From Mimachlamys varia (Eukaryota; Mollusca; Bivalvia; Pectinida; Pectinidae): 64,000 bases of DNA. Below the pieces are notes generated by a model that saw only the letters and a list, made by a program, of their open reading frames with translations, was not told the origin of the DNA and ran no database searches. The first letter of the stretch is position 1; each line of letters opens with the position of its first letter. Position numbers and translations under genes: made by a program. The stretch spans positions 33,355,001 through 33,419,000 of the forward strand of contig OX392538.1 of the NCBI GenBank assembly GCA_947623455.1, given 5' to 3'. This document shows, one piece after another, positions 30,712-41,639 of the stretch.

Positions 30712-31310
30712 AATGCATATTCATATTCTCATTCCGTTACATTGGAATCTGACATCTCATAAGAGGTCATCTTCTGGGCCCAGTTGTTCAAAGGGTGATT
30801 AGCTTAATCACTATTTAACGACATTTTTCAAACTTGAATAATTCTGTCAATATACAAGTTACAATCTTAAAATTTTGTAATTAAATTAACAATATTAGAT
30901 ATTTGATATCTGCAAAGTTGTAATTAAATCTATAGTTTCATTTTAAAGTTACAGGATAATTAAAATTTCCACTAATCACTGATTAAGCAAACCATCTTTT
31001 GAACAACTGGGCCCTGGTGACCTTTTTCGCCTCTTTACTTCACATTCTAGCCGAATTGTCCGTTAGATGACAGTTGACGCTGTCATTTGCAGCAAGTCAT
31101 TTCGTCGCAACATTGCATGTTAGCTTGTTGTGACGAAAGGACTAAACGCACAGATAATATAATATTATACAAGTTTTGTCGCCCACAGACATTCACATTC
31201 AGAATTCTGGCAGCGGTAATTTGATTAACTCGTGCAAAAGGTCATCAGAACATGACCTTGAACTGTATTACGGGTTGATGCCAGATCCTGATTGTACGGA
31301 GTGAGAATAA
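30712..31310 (+). mobile_element. Inverted-repeat element family F, copy 1, interrupted by a nested MITE
   Basis: The left end is CATTCCGTTACATTGGAATC then TCATAAGAGGTCAT. The right end is GGTCATCAGAACATGACCTT then GATGCCAGATCCTGATTGTA. The interior includes ACGCACAGATAATATAATAT and GACATTCACATTCAGAATTC. The same element lies inverted at 32683-32945. The 238-bp MITE at 30776-31013 splits what was GGTCAT-CTTC-TGGTGACC. Confidence 0.65.
30776..31013. mobile_element. Nested MITE with GGGCCCAGTTGTTCAAA ends
   Basis: A perfect 17-bp inverted repeat (GGGCCCAGTTGTTCAAA / TTTGAACAACTGGGCCC after small offsets) bounds 238 AT-rich bp. A subterminal GATTAGCTTAATCAC is also palindromic. It has no coding capacity. 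It is clearly younger than the family F copy it splits. Confidence 0.75.
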
Positions 31311-31319
31311 GGATAGGCA

Positions 31320-32570
31320 TACTGTACGTTTATTCCACGCATAGACATGCAAATATCGACTGCAAATCATATCTTTGATAAGATGCAGAGTACCATTTTG
31401 AAACTGACATTTCACGATTTGTCCTGTCTGTTTGTTGACAGCTATGACGTCAATAAAACAAGCTACATGCTAAGTGTTCAAAAGCGATGCTGCTGCACGA
31501 TTATACAAGAAATAAGAAGTCAGTTTTCCTAACGGAAACAACAATGGCTGAATCTTCAAATGAAAGCAAATATGGTTTGATTATCTAACGCTGAAAATGA
31601 TAGCTGAATAATTAAATTAAAACAAATTTTATCAAATTTATCAATTAAAATGAAATTAATAATATTATCTAAAGAGATTGAAGGTATTATTGATGATGTT
31701 ACCAGCAGGAAGGTTTCTTGATTTTGCAAGAGGTACAATGGGCTTGCATCGCTCTTCAAGAATCAACGCTCACTTGGTATCAATCTCATACTCGTGATCC
31801 TAAACGTGAACTATACTATAAAGCTACAGGCAAACTTTGCTGTTTGTTTCAAAAGATGCTATTAACAGATTAAACATATGCCCCTGTGACCATAAAAATG
31901 TCTGACAATAATATCTCTTTACAGCAAACAGTCTTTGTCCAACCATGCTTCTAGGCAAACATTCATTACTCTTGATATTTTTATTATTTAGAAGAATGCG
32001 ATTAAAATTTAAACACATTTTACATGTGTGACCTTGGATATGAGTGACAATGTGAAGGTCTTGCATTTTAACAGACTGTTTACCCCTTTAACTAAGCATG
32101 CTACATGCCAAATAATGTTAATCTAGGTATGTTGGTAATCAAGAAAAAGGTTTTTTAAATGTTTTAAACATACCTTATCCCTGTGACCTTGCCAATCGTT
32201 TGAACAAATGTGTTAGGCATTCTATAAATCATGCTACCGGGCCAAAATAAGAAGTTTTTTCACAATTTTAACGCTTCGGTCACCTGTAGCTTTTAAAAAA
32301 ACTTGCTGGATTAATTATTGATAACGAAAAGGCTGGATTATCTTATTCTAAGTACGAAACTGGCTGCATTTTAACGATTTTCTAATAAAGTTAAAGCATC
32401 TGAAATAACAGCTAGTTTACCGATGGTAAATTTGATGCAACTGCCTTCACCATCGACAGTTATTATTGAATATTGACAGATTCATGCTTAAAGCATGATA
32501 TGGTCTATTTATAAATGATACGATGCAGAAGCCCACAAATCCTACTTCGGCATTGAATAACGGAATATAT
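31320..32570. other. AT-rich stretch between inverted copies of family F
   Basis: No gene was recognised. Short open frames at 31347-31532 (+) and 31824-32066 (-) have no motifs. Confidence 0.45.
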
Positions 32571-32589
32571 CACCCCCTTGGGATGAGAA

Positions 32590-32645
32590 AGGGGAATATC
32601 AATCCGGGGACCGGGGTGGGGGAGGGGGGATAGAGAGAGAGATGC
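32590..32645. repeat. Purine-rich low-complexity tract
   Basis: GGGGACCGGGGTGGGGGAGG then GGGGATAGAGAGAGAGATG, a short polypurine run. Confidence 0.8.
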
Positions 32646-32682
32646 TTAAGACAATTTGATTGAAATGCATTTCCATACTCGC

Positions 32683-32945
32683 TCCGTTATTCTCCGCATA
32701 GATAGGATCTGACAACAACCCCTTAAGGGGTCATGTTCTGTTGACCTTTTACATCAGCCGCCAATCAAATTATCGCTGCCAAAATCCTGAATGTGAATGT
32801 TTGTGAGCGAAATACCTTGTATAATATTATCTGTGCGTATAGTCATTTCGTCATAACTAGATGATATTGCAACGTTGTGAAGTAAAGAGGCGGCAAGGGT
32901 CAACAGACATCAGAACATGACCTCTTATGGGATGCTGACAGCTCA
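32683..32945 (-). mobile_element. Inverted-repeat element family F, copy 2
   Basis: It is the complement of copy 1: GGGGTCATGTTCTGTTGACC, CCTGAATGTGAATGTTTGTG, TGTATAATATTATCTGTGCG, CAGAACATGACCTCTTATGG. It is not interrupted by the nested MITE. A third, partial match lies at 41215-41285 (+). Confidence 0.7.
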
Positions 32946-33074
32946 TTAAGTAACGGATTGAAAATAATTATCTGTATTTTTATCAGATTGATTATTAAAA
33001 TGACTAACACTCGGCAAAGTCTAGGGTTAATTAAAATGAAGCCCCCGACCCTCGAGGACTGTAAAAATAAGAGT

Positions 33075-33215
33075 TACCAAAACGTCAACAAAACCATAAT
33101 CCGAAGTCAACATTGATTTAAATAGGGGCAAAATATGAACAAAAAGTAAATATTTATATAGAGACCCTCGTAAAAGTACAAGAGAATAAGACCAGGTATT
33201 CCGGAAGAGTAAGTT
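33075..33215 (+). repeat. Dispersed repeat family J, copy 3
   Basis: CATAATCCGAAGTCAACATT, GAGACCCTCGTAAAAGTACA, AATAAGACCAGGTATTCCGG. It ends just left of the TTAA-flanked MITE at 33241. Confidence 0.65.
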
Positions 33216-33240
33216 CGAGTTAACGGAATTTTCGAGTTAA

Positions 33241-33444
33241 CTCTTTCCGTACCGTTGTCGTATATAGACGACAAAAAAACGTGACGTCTCCTCCCCGTTG
33301 TCGTATACAGACGACAAACAAACGTGACGTCTCATCCCCGTTGTCGTATAAAGACGACAAGCTACTTGACGTTACATACTTTTTGATTAGCTGGGTACAG
33401 CAGTCGGCAGTGGAATCCGGACCGGAATCACGGTACGGAAAGAG
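33241..33444. mobile_element. piggyBac-type MITE with three internal hairpin repeats
   Basis: The 204-bp element has 15-bp identical ends CTCTTTCCGTACCGT, flanked by TTAA at 33237-33240 and 33445-33448. Inside are three tandem units of about 42 bp, each with a hairpin TTGTCGTATA...AGACGACAA followed by ACGTGACGTCTC. TTAA duplication and short ends fit piggyBac-like mobilisation. Confidence 0.85.
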
Positions 33445-33449
33445 TTAAG

Positions 33450-33930
33450 GGTTAATTTTGAAATTTGGCCGGGATCGATGACTTAAACATGGTCTTCTAA
33501 GTTTAACGATTGACAGATAATGAACTTTTACTGTAATGGCAAATCAATAACTCGAACTTAACCGAAAAAAATGTCAAAAGCACTCAAAAACTCGAACAAA
33601 CCAAAGGCATATTTGCTTTCTGCAAGAAAACGTACACTTAGCTCCGGACAGCTGCATTTGTTTATTTATCTTAGTTTTGTACAAATCTATGTATTCTAGG
33701 TCGGCGATATATGCGTTCCTGTGGTAAACATTTTTCAGTCTTATTATCATTATAATTTTTTCACTTAAATTGTTTTTTTTAAATAACATAATAGATTGTC
33801 CAAAAAATTGCAAGCACTCAAACGAGAAAAAATAGAAGCAAGACATTGGAAAAAGATGAGCAGACGAGAATAATCGGTTATCAATAACCTATTAAGAGAG
33901 AAACTAAATGAGGAACAATTATTCACCGCC
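33450..33930. other. Intergenic stretch, nothing recognised
   Basis: No gene or repeat relation was seen. Confidence 0.45.
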
Positions 33931-33941
33931 GGTTTTGTGCC

Positions 33942-33966
33942 CCCCCCCCTCCCCCCCCCCCTCCCC
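33942..33966. repeat. Poly-C tract
   Basis: A run of C broken only by single T residues. Confidence 0.95.
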
Positions 33967-34317
33967 AAGTTGTTACACTGTAGTTTATACGGAACAAACC
34001 GTAGTTCTACATGGTGAGCGGTCTGTTTGTTTACACACCGTAAACTTGTTAATCTCGATAGATATGCTGGGATGTTGTTATTGTTACGGTGCGTCAGTAC
34101 ATTGCGGTACGCAAATAAACAACGGCGATCGACGCACGGGAAGACGAAACCAGTCTCACACGGTGCAATATCCTCGTCTCCCACGTAACTATTGGCCCTC
34201 AACAACCTTAACTTTCACGTGGTTTCTGCGAGACACTCTCTGTGCAGTTTAGTCACAATAAACCATTCGTTAATGATTATGAACTACTCTCTCGTGTAAC
34301 AAGAGAAGAAAACGGCA

Positions 34318-34392
34318 CGGCCAGACCGAGGTTTGAACCCGGGACCTTCCGAACTCTAGACGGACGCTCAACCAATTGAGCTATCTGGTCAC
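34318..34392 (-). tRNA. tRNA-like sequence (SINE head or tRNA pseudogene)
   Basis: The minus strand folds as a near-complete cloverleaf. The acceptor GACCAGA pairs imperfectly with TCTGGCC. The D arm is GCTC-AATTGGTT-GAGC, the anticodon arm TCCGT-CTAGAGT-TCGGA (one mismatch) and the T arm CCGGG-TTCAAAC-CTCGG. The loop would place anticodon AGA, but serine tRNAs need a long variable arm, absent here. A SINE head is therefore more likely than a working gene. Confidence 0.45.
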
Positions 34393-34609
34393 CGACGATC
34401 GACCCGGTCTAGATCCGCTTCATTCCTCCCTCCTTTAACAAAGTCTTCGACCCCGAAAGCACACACGAGACACTATACCACCTCCCCTGGATATATTTTG
34501 TTGGGCGCTAAATGTAACAGGAGAGGGATTTTAGAATAAAAATTAGAACAAAAAGAAAAGACGTTGTATATATATCATGTTTTAAACTATGTTATAATCT
34601 TACGTTTTA

Positions 34610-34855
34610 CGGTTCGCCTGTTGCCAGTATAATGTGACCGAATGGGGTGTTCTGTTGTGGGCCTTTGGCAATATACATATTTACTACAGTGTGGTAGCAC
34701 TTTAAATTGGCAAAAGATCCGGACTATCGCAAGAAGGTTTACACGAACATACTGCACCATCCCAAATACACATGCTCTCAACACACACACAAACAACGCA
34801 TACACCGAGAGGCAGCCCTTAAATGAAAATCGGACGAAAAAATTATCAACCAAAA
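34610..34855 (-). repeat. Dispersed repeat family I, copy
   Basis: It is the complement of 42290-42530: GCCAGTATAATGTGACCGAA, GGTGTTCTGTTG, GTAGCACTTTAAATTGGCAA, AAATGAAAATCGG end. Close to 13285-13525. Confidence 0.75.
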
Positions 34856-35097
34856 ATATACGAACTACAATACTATGATTATTACATGTACATTATCTAT
34901 GCCTTTAAAATCATCTTCTGAAATGAAATTTAGAATAAAAAGAATAATTAAGAAAGAACTTCCTTATCAGTTTAACGCGTGTTATCAAACTATTACAGTC
35001 AATCACTTGATGATTGAATGTATATGCAAATTTTAAACAATTGTTTGACCGAATTATTCTATAGATATAATATACTATCTATGAAACGTGTAACTGA

Positions 35098-35325
35098 TCA
35101 CAGTTGTTTGAGTTTCTGTCTGTAAATAATGAAAAAGATGTATAACAAGGAGCCGCCCATTATAGAATATAATGGAAACAGGGCAGTCTAACAATAAGTA
35201 AGTTATTTGCATTATTTCCAAACAGTTGGGAAATAACGTTGGTATACTTCCATTTCGTTCTGTAATGGGCGGCTCCTTATATTATATACATTATTTACTG
35301 ACAGAAACTCCAGCTACTGTGAACA
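35098..35325. mobile_element. Foldback MITE of about 228 bp
   Basis: The left arm TCACAGTTGTTTGAGTTTCT...GGAGCCGCCCATTATAGA (35098-35165) is matched by the inverted right arm CTGTAATGGGCGGCTCCTTA...GAAACTCCAGCTACTGTGA (35258-35323). The arms are about 66 bp with small mismatches, the spacer about 92 bp. No coding. Confidence 0.75.
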
Positions 35326-35630
35326 GATATATGATTATTAACAATCATTTTATATCTAACAAGATATGATAAATTCATCAAGAAGCCGTTTTTAGTGGTT
35401 ACGGATTAAAATGTTTTTTAATGAATTTTAACGTTTACTTTCTTCCTGGTCACTATGAATTACTAGAATTTTTTATGAATGTTTAAATTTTACGATGTTC
35501 TTCGGCCCTAAATGACTAGAACTGTCGATCGATCGTTAGTTATACAACACATATAAAACAAAACAAACGTCAACACAGTTGATTAAATTGCATGTATAAA
35601 ATGTGATTCACCCCTGAATGCGCTTTTAAT

Positions 35631-35856
35631 AATTCTAGTTTAATTTTACGTATAAATTCATAATTAAAGGGGTTTTACGCACTTGTTTCTACAATAGTTT
35701 AGAAATTTTGGATTCCCACTTTTGGGCCCCTAGCATCACTGAAGAGTCCTAGGAGAACGAAACAGCGGTATGATGCAGTTTAATTCATATTTTCGGCAAA
35801 CTGTATCTTTTATTAAATTTAAAAGTTGCAGCATATGTGTGTGTTACGTCATCTTT
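35631..35856 (+). repeat. Hammerhead-bearing repeat family E, copy 5
   Basis: AATTCTAGTTTAATTTTACG, GGGTTTTACGCACTTG, TTTGGATTCCCACTTTTGGG, ribozyme, then GTGTGTTACGTCATCTTTAG. The 5' end is shorter than in copies 1 and 4. Confidence 0.75.
35733..35776 (+). ncRNA. Hammerhead ribozyme, core intact, stem II weakened
   Basis: GCATCA/TGATGC stem I, CTGAAGA (35739-35745), GAAA (35759-35762) and cleavage A35770 are kept. Stem II GTCC/GAAC has one C-A mismatch, and stem III ACAG/CGGT pairs only at its first two positions. Confidence 0.7.
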
Positions 35857-36165
35857 AGACTAAGCATTTCTTACTTTTTACACAAAAGATGTATTAAACA
35901 ATACAATCAACCAATTTAGTAAATATATATGATCAGAATAAAAATATCAATATATTGAGAAAGCATTCATTCAAAAACCGAATCATCGATTTCAATATTT
36001 CACTTATGATTCAGACAGGATTGTTTGACTAAATTAGCCGAGATAATTTTTATATGTTTACCGCAGTGAGGTTAACACTCATTTCATTTTCGTTAATATC
36101 CACAAAACCAGGTTAAGAAAATAGTAAACAAGAAATTATGTTGACATTAATTACTGTAAATCACT

Positions 36166-36355
36166 TATATTTCGCGAGGTATTTATTTTCGCGTGATTTC
36201 GCGAGGAGGTTCATTCGCGAATTCAAATAACTCGCGATCATTTTCTATCTCTAGAGGCGCCCGTGTTTAGTAAATCGTCATCGTCACCTCTAGATAGACG
36301 TTCGCGAAATCATGTATTCGCGAATACGTCTGAAAAAGAAAACTCGCGAAATATA
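36166..36355. mobile_element. TTTCGCG-type MITE
   Basis: It is bounded by TATATTTCGCGAG and CTCGCGAAATATA (13-bp perfect inverted ends). It is rich in CGCG and contains an internal inverted pair CTCTAGAGGCG / CACCTCTAGATAG. The sequence stands out from AT-rich surroundings by its CpG content. Confidence 0.65.
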
Positions 36356-36359
36356 CAAT

Positions 36360-37320
36360 ATCGAAAACCTGGAATGCTTTATGAACGTATATAAAGTACG
36401 GTACCGTTTGTAATCATCTATAGGTATTTAGCGCTAAAACTACGAGTAGATGTTGCGTTTATTGCTGCCACTATTCTGTGACCTTTGATTTAAATAGTTT
36501 ATATACTGCGATGTTTAAGGTAAATGTGAAACGGCGAAAGTTGCTACAACGTGTGTTAAAAACAAAGTTAGCTCATAATAATATTATGTTACATTTGTAC
36601 ATGATACTATTGCACCTCCAGACAGCCACAATCAAAATGTTCTGATTGAAATATTGTTTTAGTATTTAGTTCTTTTTCCCAATTTATGGTTATACAGCTT
36701 GCTTCACATTTATTTTTAAAGTGTACAAATTACAGTTTAATTATTAATAATTGCTATGATATTTACGTTTCATTCATGTAGCGGCTATATATATTGTTTA
36801 TGTATGTGGTATTTGCTGTAAATGTAATAACAATAAAAAATACGATATTTAAATAGCGCTGTATATCCTTTGTAAAATCACTCTTAAGCGCTTCACAAAA
36901 TATGAAATAAAGAATAGTCTTACAATTCATTAAATATAAAATTATGAAATTGTCAATGCTAAAATTGCTCTTCATTTTCATTATTATTTTAAATAAGTAA
37001 AAATGAACGTATACACAAACAAAAAATCCATTTAACATCTGATTGGTCGAAATGGGAACTAGTGTATCAACATTTTTTAAAATCTCCTGTTTCTTAAAAG
37101 TATACAGTGAATATATATACATACTGTATAAACAATATATTATAAAATTGTTAAATACTAATAGATAGTACATACCGTCAAATATTAGACAAGTTGAGGT
37201 CCTCGTTTTCTCTGTACTTCTGAATAAATTTCAATCAGACCGTTGTGTATCACAGCTCCAAGTGACAATGAAGATAGATCTTAATACTGCTACTGTATAC
37301 GTAGTATATATATATATACA
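36360..37320. other. AT-rich stretch, nothing recognised
   Basis: A 136-codon minus-strand open frame (36763-37173) is low-complexity, hydrophobic and AT-driven, and is probably not coding. Confidence 0.4.
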
Positions 37321-37680
37321 TCAGAACGCTGACGGGAGGTCGTCGGGAGTAGGCACGTGAGCTCCACCGACGATTGGACGATAGGCCGGTGTACTGTACA
37401 TCTGCTCAGCGGTCATTTCGCTTATAACCTCGGTGCTGCTGTGAAGACAGAACGCCAACAATTCGTTCTAATTGTCTGCGATGGTAAACTGTATACGTCG
37501 GTGTTGAGAAACAAGCATTTGATACAACAGTTTGGAATCGGGCGATTGTCCGTCATCACCACGTGATCGACAGGGCTGGTGGCGGCTTGTGACACTTGTC
37601 TATGCTTCAAACTGTCCATGATTAGAAGCAGACGACACCATACCGTCTCCGAGGGAGTTTAGCCTCCTGGATCTCATTTC
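37321..37680 (-). other. Locally GC-richer island, possible exon or promoter
   Basis: It stands out from AT-rich flanks. The minus strand has an ATG at 37619-37617 in fair context and 65 open codons (MDSLKHRQVSQAATSPVDHV...). The plus strand has 69 open codons. Neither matches a known motif. It could be a first exon of a minus-strand gene extending left, a promoter, or an old insertion. Confidence 0.25.
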
Positions 37681-38104
37681 TAGTTAATATTGAGTAAAAG
37701 TGGAAATATTTGATTAGTTTCCCCCTACTGTCCATGAGGAAAATGACGTCATAAATTATTGGTCGCTATAGGCCAACACTGCTCTTTCACATTCAGTAGC
37801 GAACTTCCTAAAGCCATTTGGCAAAATAAATGGTCTAAAGAATGTAACTGTTCAAACTAAGGTTGGTTCACGTGCATAATGAAGAGCAAACTGCAGAAAG
37901 GAAGTTGCTCTAGTCTGTCAACTACAGGTAGATCATACCTACAGTACATCACATATAGGCACATTTTACGTAGGCTAACATTATTTGCATGAATATGACG
38001 TCATCATTTATCATGAAAAAATTTGCAAACATTTCTCTGCCACTCATCATATTGATAATTCACTGAATGTGCGAACTATGACTTCATCTTTACATTCTGT
38101 GTTA

Positions 38105-38215
38105 CCTTTGCCTATATATCATTAGTAAACCAAATTGTAGTATATAACACTATATTTACTATCTCTGCTGCCTTCGCCTATATATCATTAGTAAACCAAA
38201 TTGTAGTATATCACA
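38105..38215 (+). repeat. Direct duplication, period about 66 bp
   Basis: TTGCCTATATATCATTAGTA...GTAGTATAT occurs twice in a row, near 38108 and 38174. Confidence 0.8.
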
Positions 38216-38297
38216 CTGTATACTAGAATTTGCGAAGCTGCATCACATGACGTCATCCTGACGCCATGTTGGACTATGTAATATCAAAGCTTAACTT

Positions 38298-38485
38298 TGC
38301 ACTCCCCCACAGATAACATGTATAATGGCTCTAAATCAATCGCTTAGATGACACTGATTTAAATCAATATATTATGGCGTAATTTCTGGCGCCAAGTTTG
38401 TCAACGTTATGTCAACGCTTTGCACTCCCCCTCAGATAACAGATATAGTGGCTTTAAATCAATAGCTTAGATGACATTGATTTAA
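38298..38485 (+). repeat. Direct duplication, period about 119 bp
   Basis: TTTGCACTCCCCCACAGATA...CGCTTAGATGACACTGATTT recurs at about 38417 with several differences. Confidence 0.75.
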
Positions 38486-38929
38486 TCAGACTCTTCCAGT
38501 AAATAAACACACGCAGAAGAGAGAACGTTTAACCACCATATTCAAAAGAAATAGACACATGCATATTTTAAAATTATCCTTAATGTAAATATAAGCAATA
38601 AACTGTAAGCAGATGGAGTAGTATGTAGTATACAACTGCATGTAACCAGACCTGGGCGACATGATTATTTATCTGTCACCTAAATTGTATTCATATCGAC
38701 TGTATACTACATCTGGTAACAGTTCATTGCTTAAATCATTTATTTCTGGATCGCTAGGGAAACACAATTCTGTCACTATTTCAATTAGGTATTCAATATT
38801 ATATGATATAATATATATATCAGTTCTGGAAAGTTTGGCAAACATTCAACTGTCACACAGTGTACAAAACAAAATCAGGACATATCATTTCATACCAAAC
38901 TGATGAATCTTATTCCTAATATTCGATTT

Positions 38930-39050
38930 GTAGACTTTGCTGCAAGGTATTTATCTGTGAATCTACACATTTATCAGTAGTGTGCAATTTAAACATTAAG
39001 ATTATTATCAAAAATGTTTGGTAACACCATATAGTAAATTAAGCGAATTG
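38930..39050 (+). repeat. Diverged relative of a segment in the 6.1-kb unit
   Basis: GACTTTGCTGCAAGGTATTT, ATCTGTGAATCTACACATTT, then CACCATATAGTAAATTA weakly match 51075-51165 and 52085-52110. Confidence 0.4.
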
Positions 39051-39059
39051 ATTAAACGG

Positions 39060-40000
39060 GGTGTAATTGCGTATAATTAGGAAAAACTACAATGAGACAG
39101 GGATGTATGATTATTTTTGAATCAACTAAAGTTAATAAGACACTTTCCATATAATGTGATACTAACATTTTTGTTTTTTTTGGAGATGAAATTCATAAAG
39201 AAAACTAATTGTGCATCAACTGAATAATTTCCTTTCGTATCAAAATATGCTTCCGATACTCTTAAAATTTTGACAGTGATTCTAAAACAATTTTTCGTCT
39301 TTTGACAAGAAAATCTTAATTCTTTTCAAATGCCTAGACTAATCAAAACAAAACTGTTTTGTTTTTGTCTGATAAAACAAGCGGGACCCTTAATGGCATT
39401 TTGATGTGACATGCTGCATTTCGCCTCATGAAAATAATTCTTTAACCAATTTATTTATGATGTAGTATTCGATAATGCACCTGGGGCCCCTCTGTACAAA
39501 CATAGCTAAGAGCCTGACGGTCCGGAATAGTGAAAATGAATTGAAATCGATACAGGATGTAAACAAAATGTTTGTTTTCATGGCAACGTACAATGTAAGT
39601 TGCATTGGGACAATAATCTAGTCATAAAAGTGTCAAAAAGTTCTATTTTGTCTGATTTTCTCAACAAAAACAAATATGATATTGTTTAAAATACGTCACA
39701 GTTGTATGACGAACGGCGACGCAATACATAGTTTAATTTTTTAATTTGGTGTTGCTTAATCTCGGTCATACATATGAAAAATATTTCATGTAAGATCAAA
39801 ACGAGATTTAAACGTGATTGAAACCTCACAAGAGCAGATCCTTAAGGCATTGAACTTAACGTGTGCGCTTGGTGCTTGATGAATAAGACGCGTGAAAGAT
39901 GGCCTCGTGACAAATGATAACAAAGTTGTCACGATTTATATGTTTTACCTTCAATTGAACCTCAGACTATTCATTCGTTTTTTATTATTATCGTACTAAT
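39060..40000. other. AT-rich stretch, nothing recognised
   Basis: No gene or repeat relation was seen. Confidence 0.45.
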
Positions 40001-40007
40001 GCATAGA

Positions 40008-40340
40008 GGATATCTAACAGTGTCTTCAGTAATACCAAATATATTTCACGAGTGGGGCTAATATTCTGCGCACTCGTGAAAAATATCAAAATATTAGCCT
40101 AACGAGTGAAATATATTTGGTATTAATGAAGATACTGTTAGATATTCTGTTTATTACATTTTTGTATGAAAATCTACAGTAGCAGCTTCTGGTTTTCCCA
40201 AACGTCGTTTGTAAGCAGCGTTCTGATTGGTCATATCAGAAAAAAGTTATATTTTTCAATATTGAAAAATATTACTTTTATTGAATGAGAAATTTTCGAT
40301 ATTTAACTGGTAAAACTGCAATAAATATGGTAATCTACGT
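40008..40340 (+). mobile_element. Foldback element family B, fuller copy
   Basis: A foldback with arms GGATATCTAACAGTGTCTTC...TTCACGAGT and ACGAGTGAAATATATTTGGT...CTGTTAGATATTC (40008-40160). It is followed by a body with GTTTGTAAGCAGCGTTCTGA and GAGAAATTTTCGATATTTAA. The two-module layout parallels family C. Confidence 0.65.
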
Positions 40341-40831
40341 CCATGTGGTGTGTACATTGATGATTCAGAACAACACACATATCTGACATGACAATAATAT
40401 GTTCACAGAAATCCTAGATTAATCCCACTCGTCACGGATATCACAGACAGCTTATATTAAGAGATCTGTTTTGAATCGCATTCAGAAACTTGAATATCAA
40501 GTAGGCGACATGAATGGGGAATGGAATGTCGGTCCAAAAGCATACATTTTCATTGCATTTTGAATTCCCGGCGCTAATTATAATATCCCCCGGCATAACA
40601 ATGCTTGGGAGTTCAGAAAGATTTTACAAAAAATGACTATCAAGTTTGTGATTTACTTTTTGCCCAAACTATTGTCAAAAGTATTATTCAGATGCAGTAT
40701 TATTTTCCCTAAATCGGTCGCAAATTACACACAAGGAAGGCAAACTGGACTGAATACCGTGAGTCTAGTAACCGCGCCGAGGACAGCGCGCACCCGGAAT
40801 GACTTATAGGTAGCTCCACAAACGTGAGCTG

Positions 40832-40960
40832 TAGGGAATTTCCCTTTAGCTCATTCAGTAGAACATCGGGCTGGAGATCTAGAGCCAATGGTCGCGGGTT
40901 CGAGTCACAGTGAAGGTTTTATCACTGCCAGTGGTCCCAGGTTCGAGTCACAGTGAAGGT
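40832..40960 (+). mobile_element. tRNA-headed SINE, copy 3
   Basis: GTAGGGAATTTCCCTTTAGC, TCATTCAGTAGAACATCGGG, CGGGTTCGAGTCACAGTGAA. It is related to 15461 and 15711. The B-box region is duplicated (40896-40915 and 40928-40951). Confidence 0.65.
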
Positions 40961-41298
40961 GGAGCGTGAGAGTTGCAAGCCCCGTGAAAGTTACAAGCGC
41001 GCATGTGCAATGAAAATGGTAAGTTCCGGTGTGAGAGTTGCAAGGCTTGGCATGCAACATAATTGTTTACACCATTTATTTAAAAAAAAATGATTGGTCA
41101 TCACCAAAAAACATTTGCAGTCAGACATGCATAACATATAATTATGACATTCGACTGTTGATAGAAATGTCTTAATACATTTAAGCATTCAATCTGATTA
41201 AAATTCAAAATCTCGTTCTCGCCCCATTACAGAATTATCTAGCAACATCCTATAAGAGGTCATGTTCTAGTGACATTTGTCTCTTCTTTACTCGATAT

Positions 41299-41543
41299 TG
41301 ACGTCACATTCATTTGCTAAAAACGTCACAGGCTCTGACGTCATAACAATGTGTTACAAACACCAACCAAAGCTTCCAACGTTATTTCTAAATCAAACAA
41401 TTTTTTTTTGACGTCACAACTTTTTGTTACAAGCACCAACCGAAATATTCGATATGAAAGTTATTTCAATCAAGCACTACATTTCCTGACGTCACTATTG
41501 TTTGTATTATCTGTCACCGTTTAAATGCATACTCTGACGTCAT
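41299..41543. promoter_or_regulatory. Cluster of five TGACGTCA (CRE-like) palindromes
   Basis: TGACGTCA occurs near 41299, 41336, 41409, 41487 and 41534, with ACGTCACA between the first two. TGACGTCA is the consensus CREB/ATF site. Two of the sites sit in a diverged direct repeat (TGTTACAAACACCAACC / TTGTTACAAGCACCAACC). No gene start is visible nearby. Confidence 0.4.
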
Positions 41544-41639
41544 TTCCTGTGTCGCTCACGAGAAGAAATCAATAGTTAGTGTTTCGAGAAGAATCTATAG
41601 CCTTTCTTCTCTCCCTGATTAAATGTCCAATGCAGACTT

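Noticed and set aside
33765..34252. Open frames on both strands around the poly-C tract (146 and 114 codons)
   Set aside because: Both run through the C/G homopolymer (proline or glycine runs) and look unlike protein. Only the tract itself is reported.
36763..37173. 136-codon minus-strand open frame
   Set aside because: Tyr/Ile/Phe/Asn-rich low-complexity translation as expected from AT-rich DNA, with no motif.
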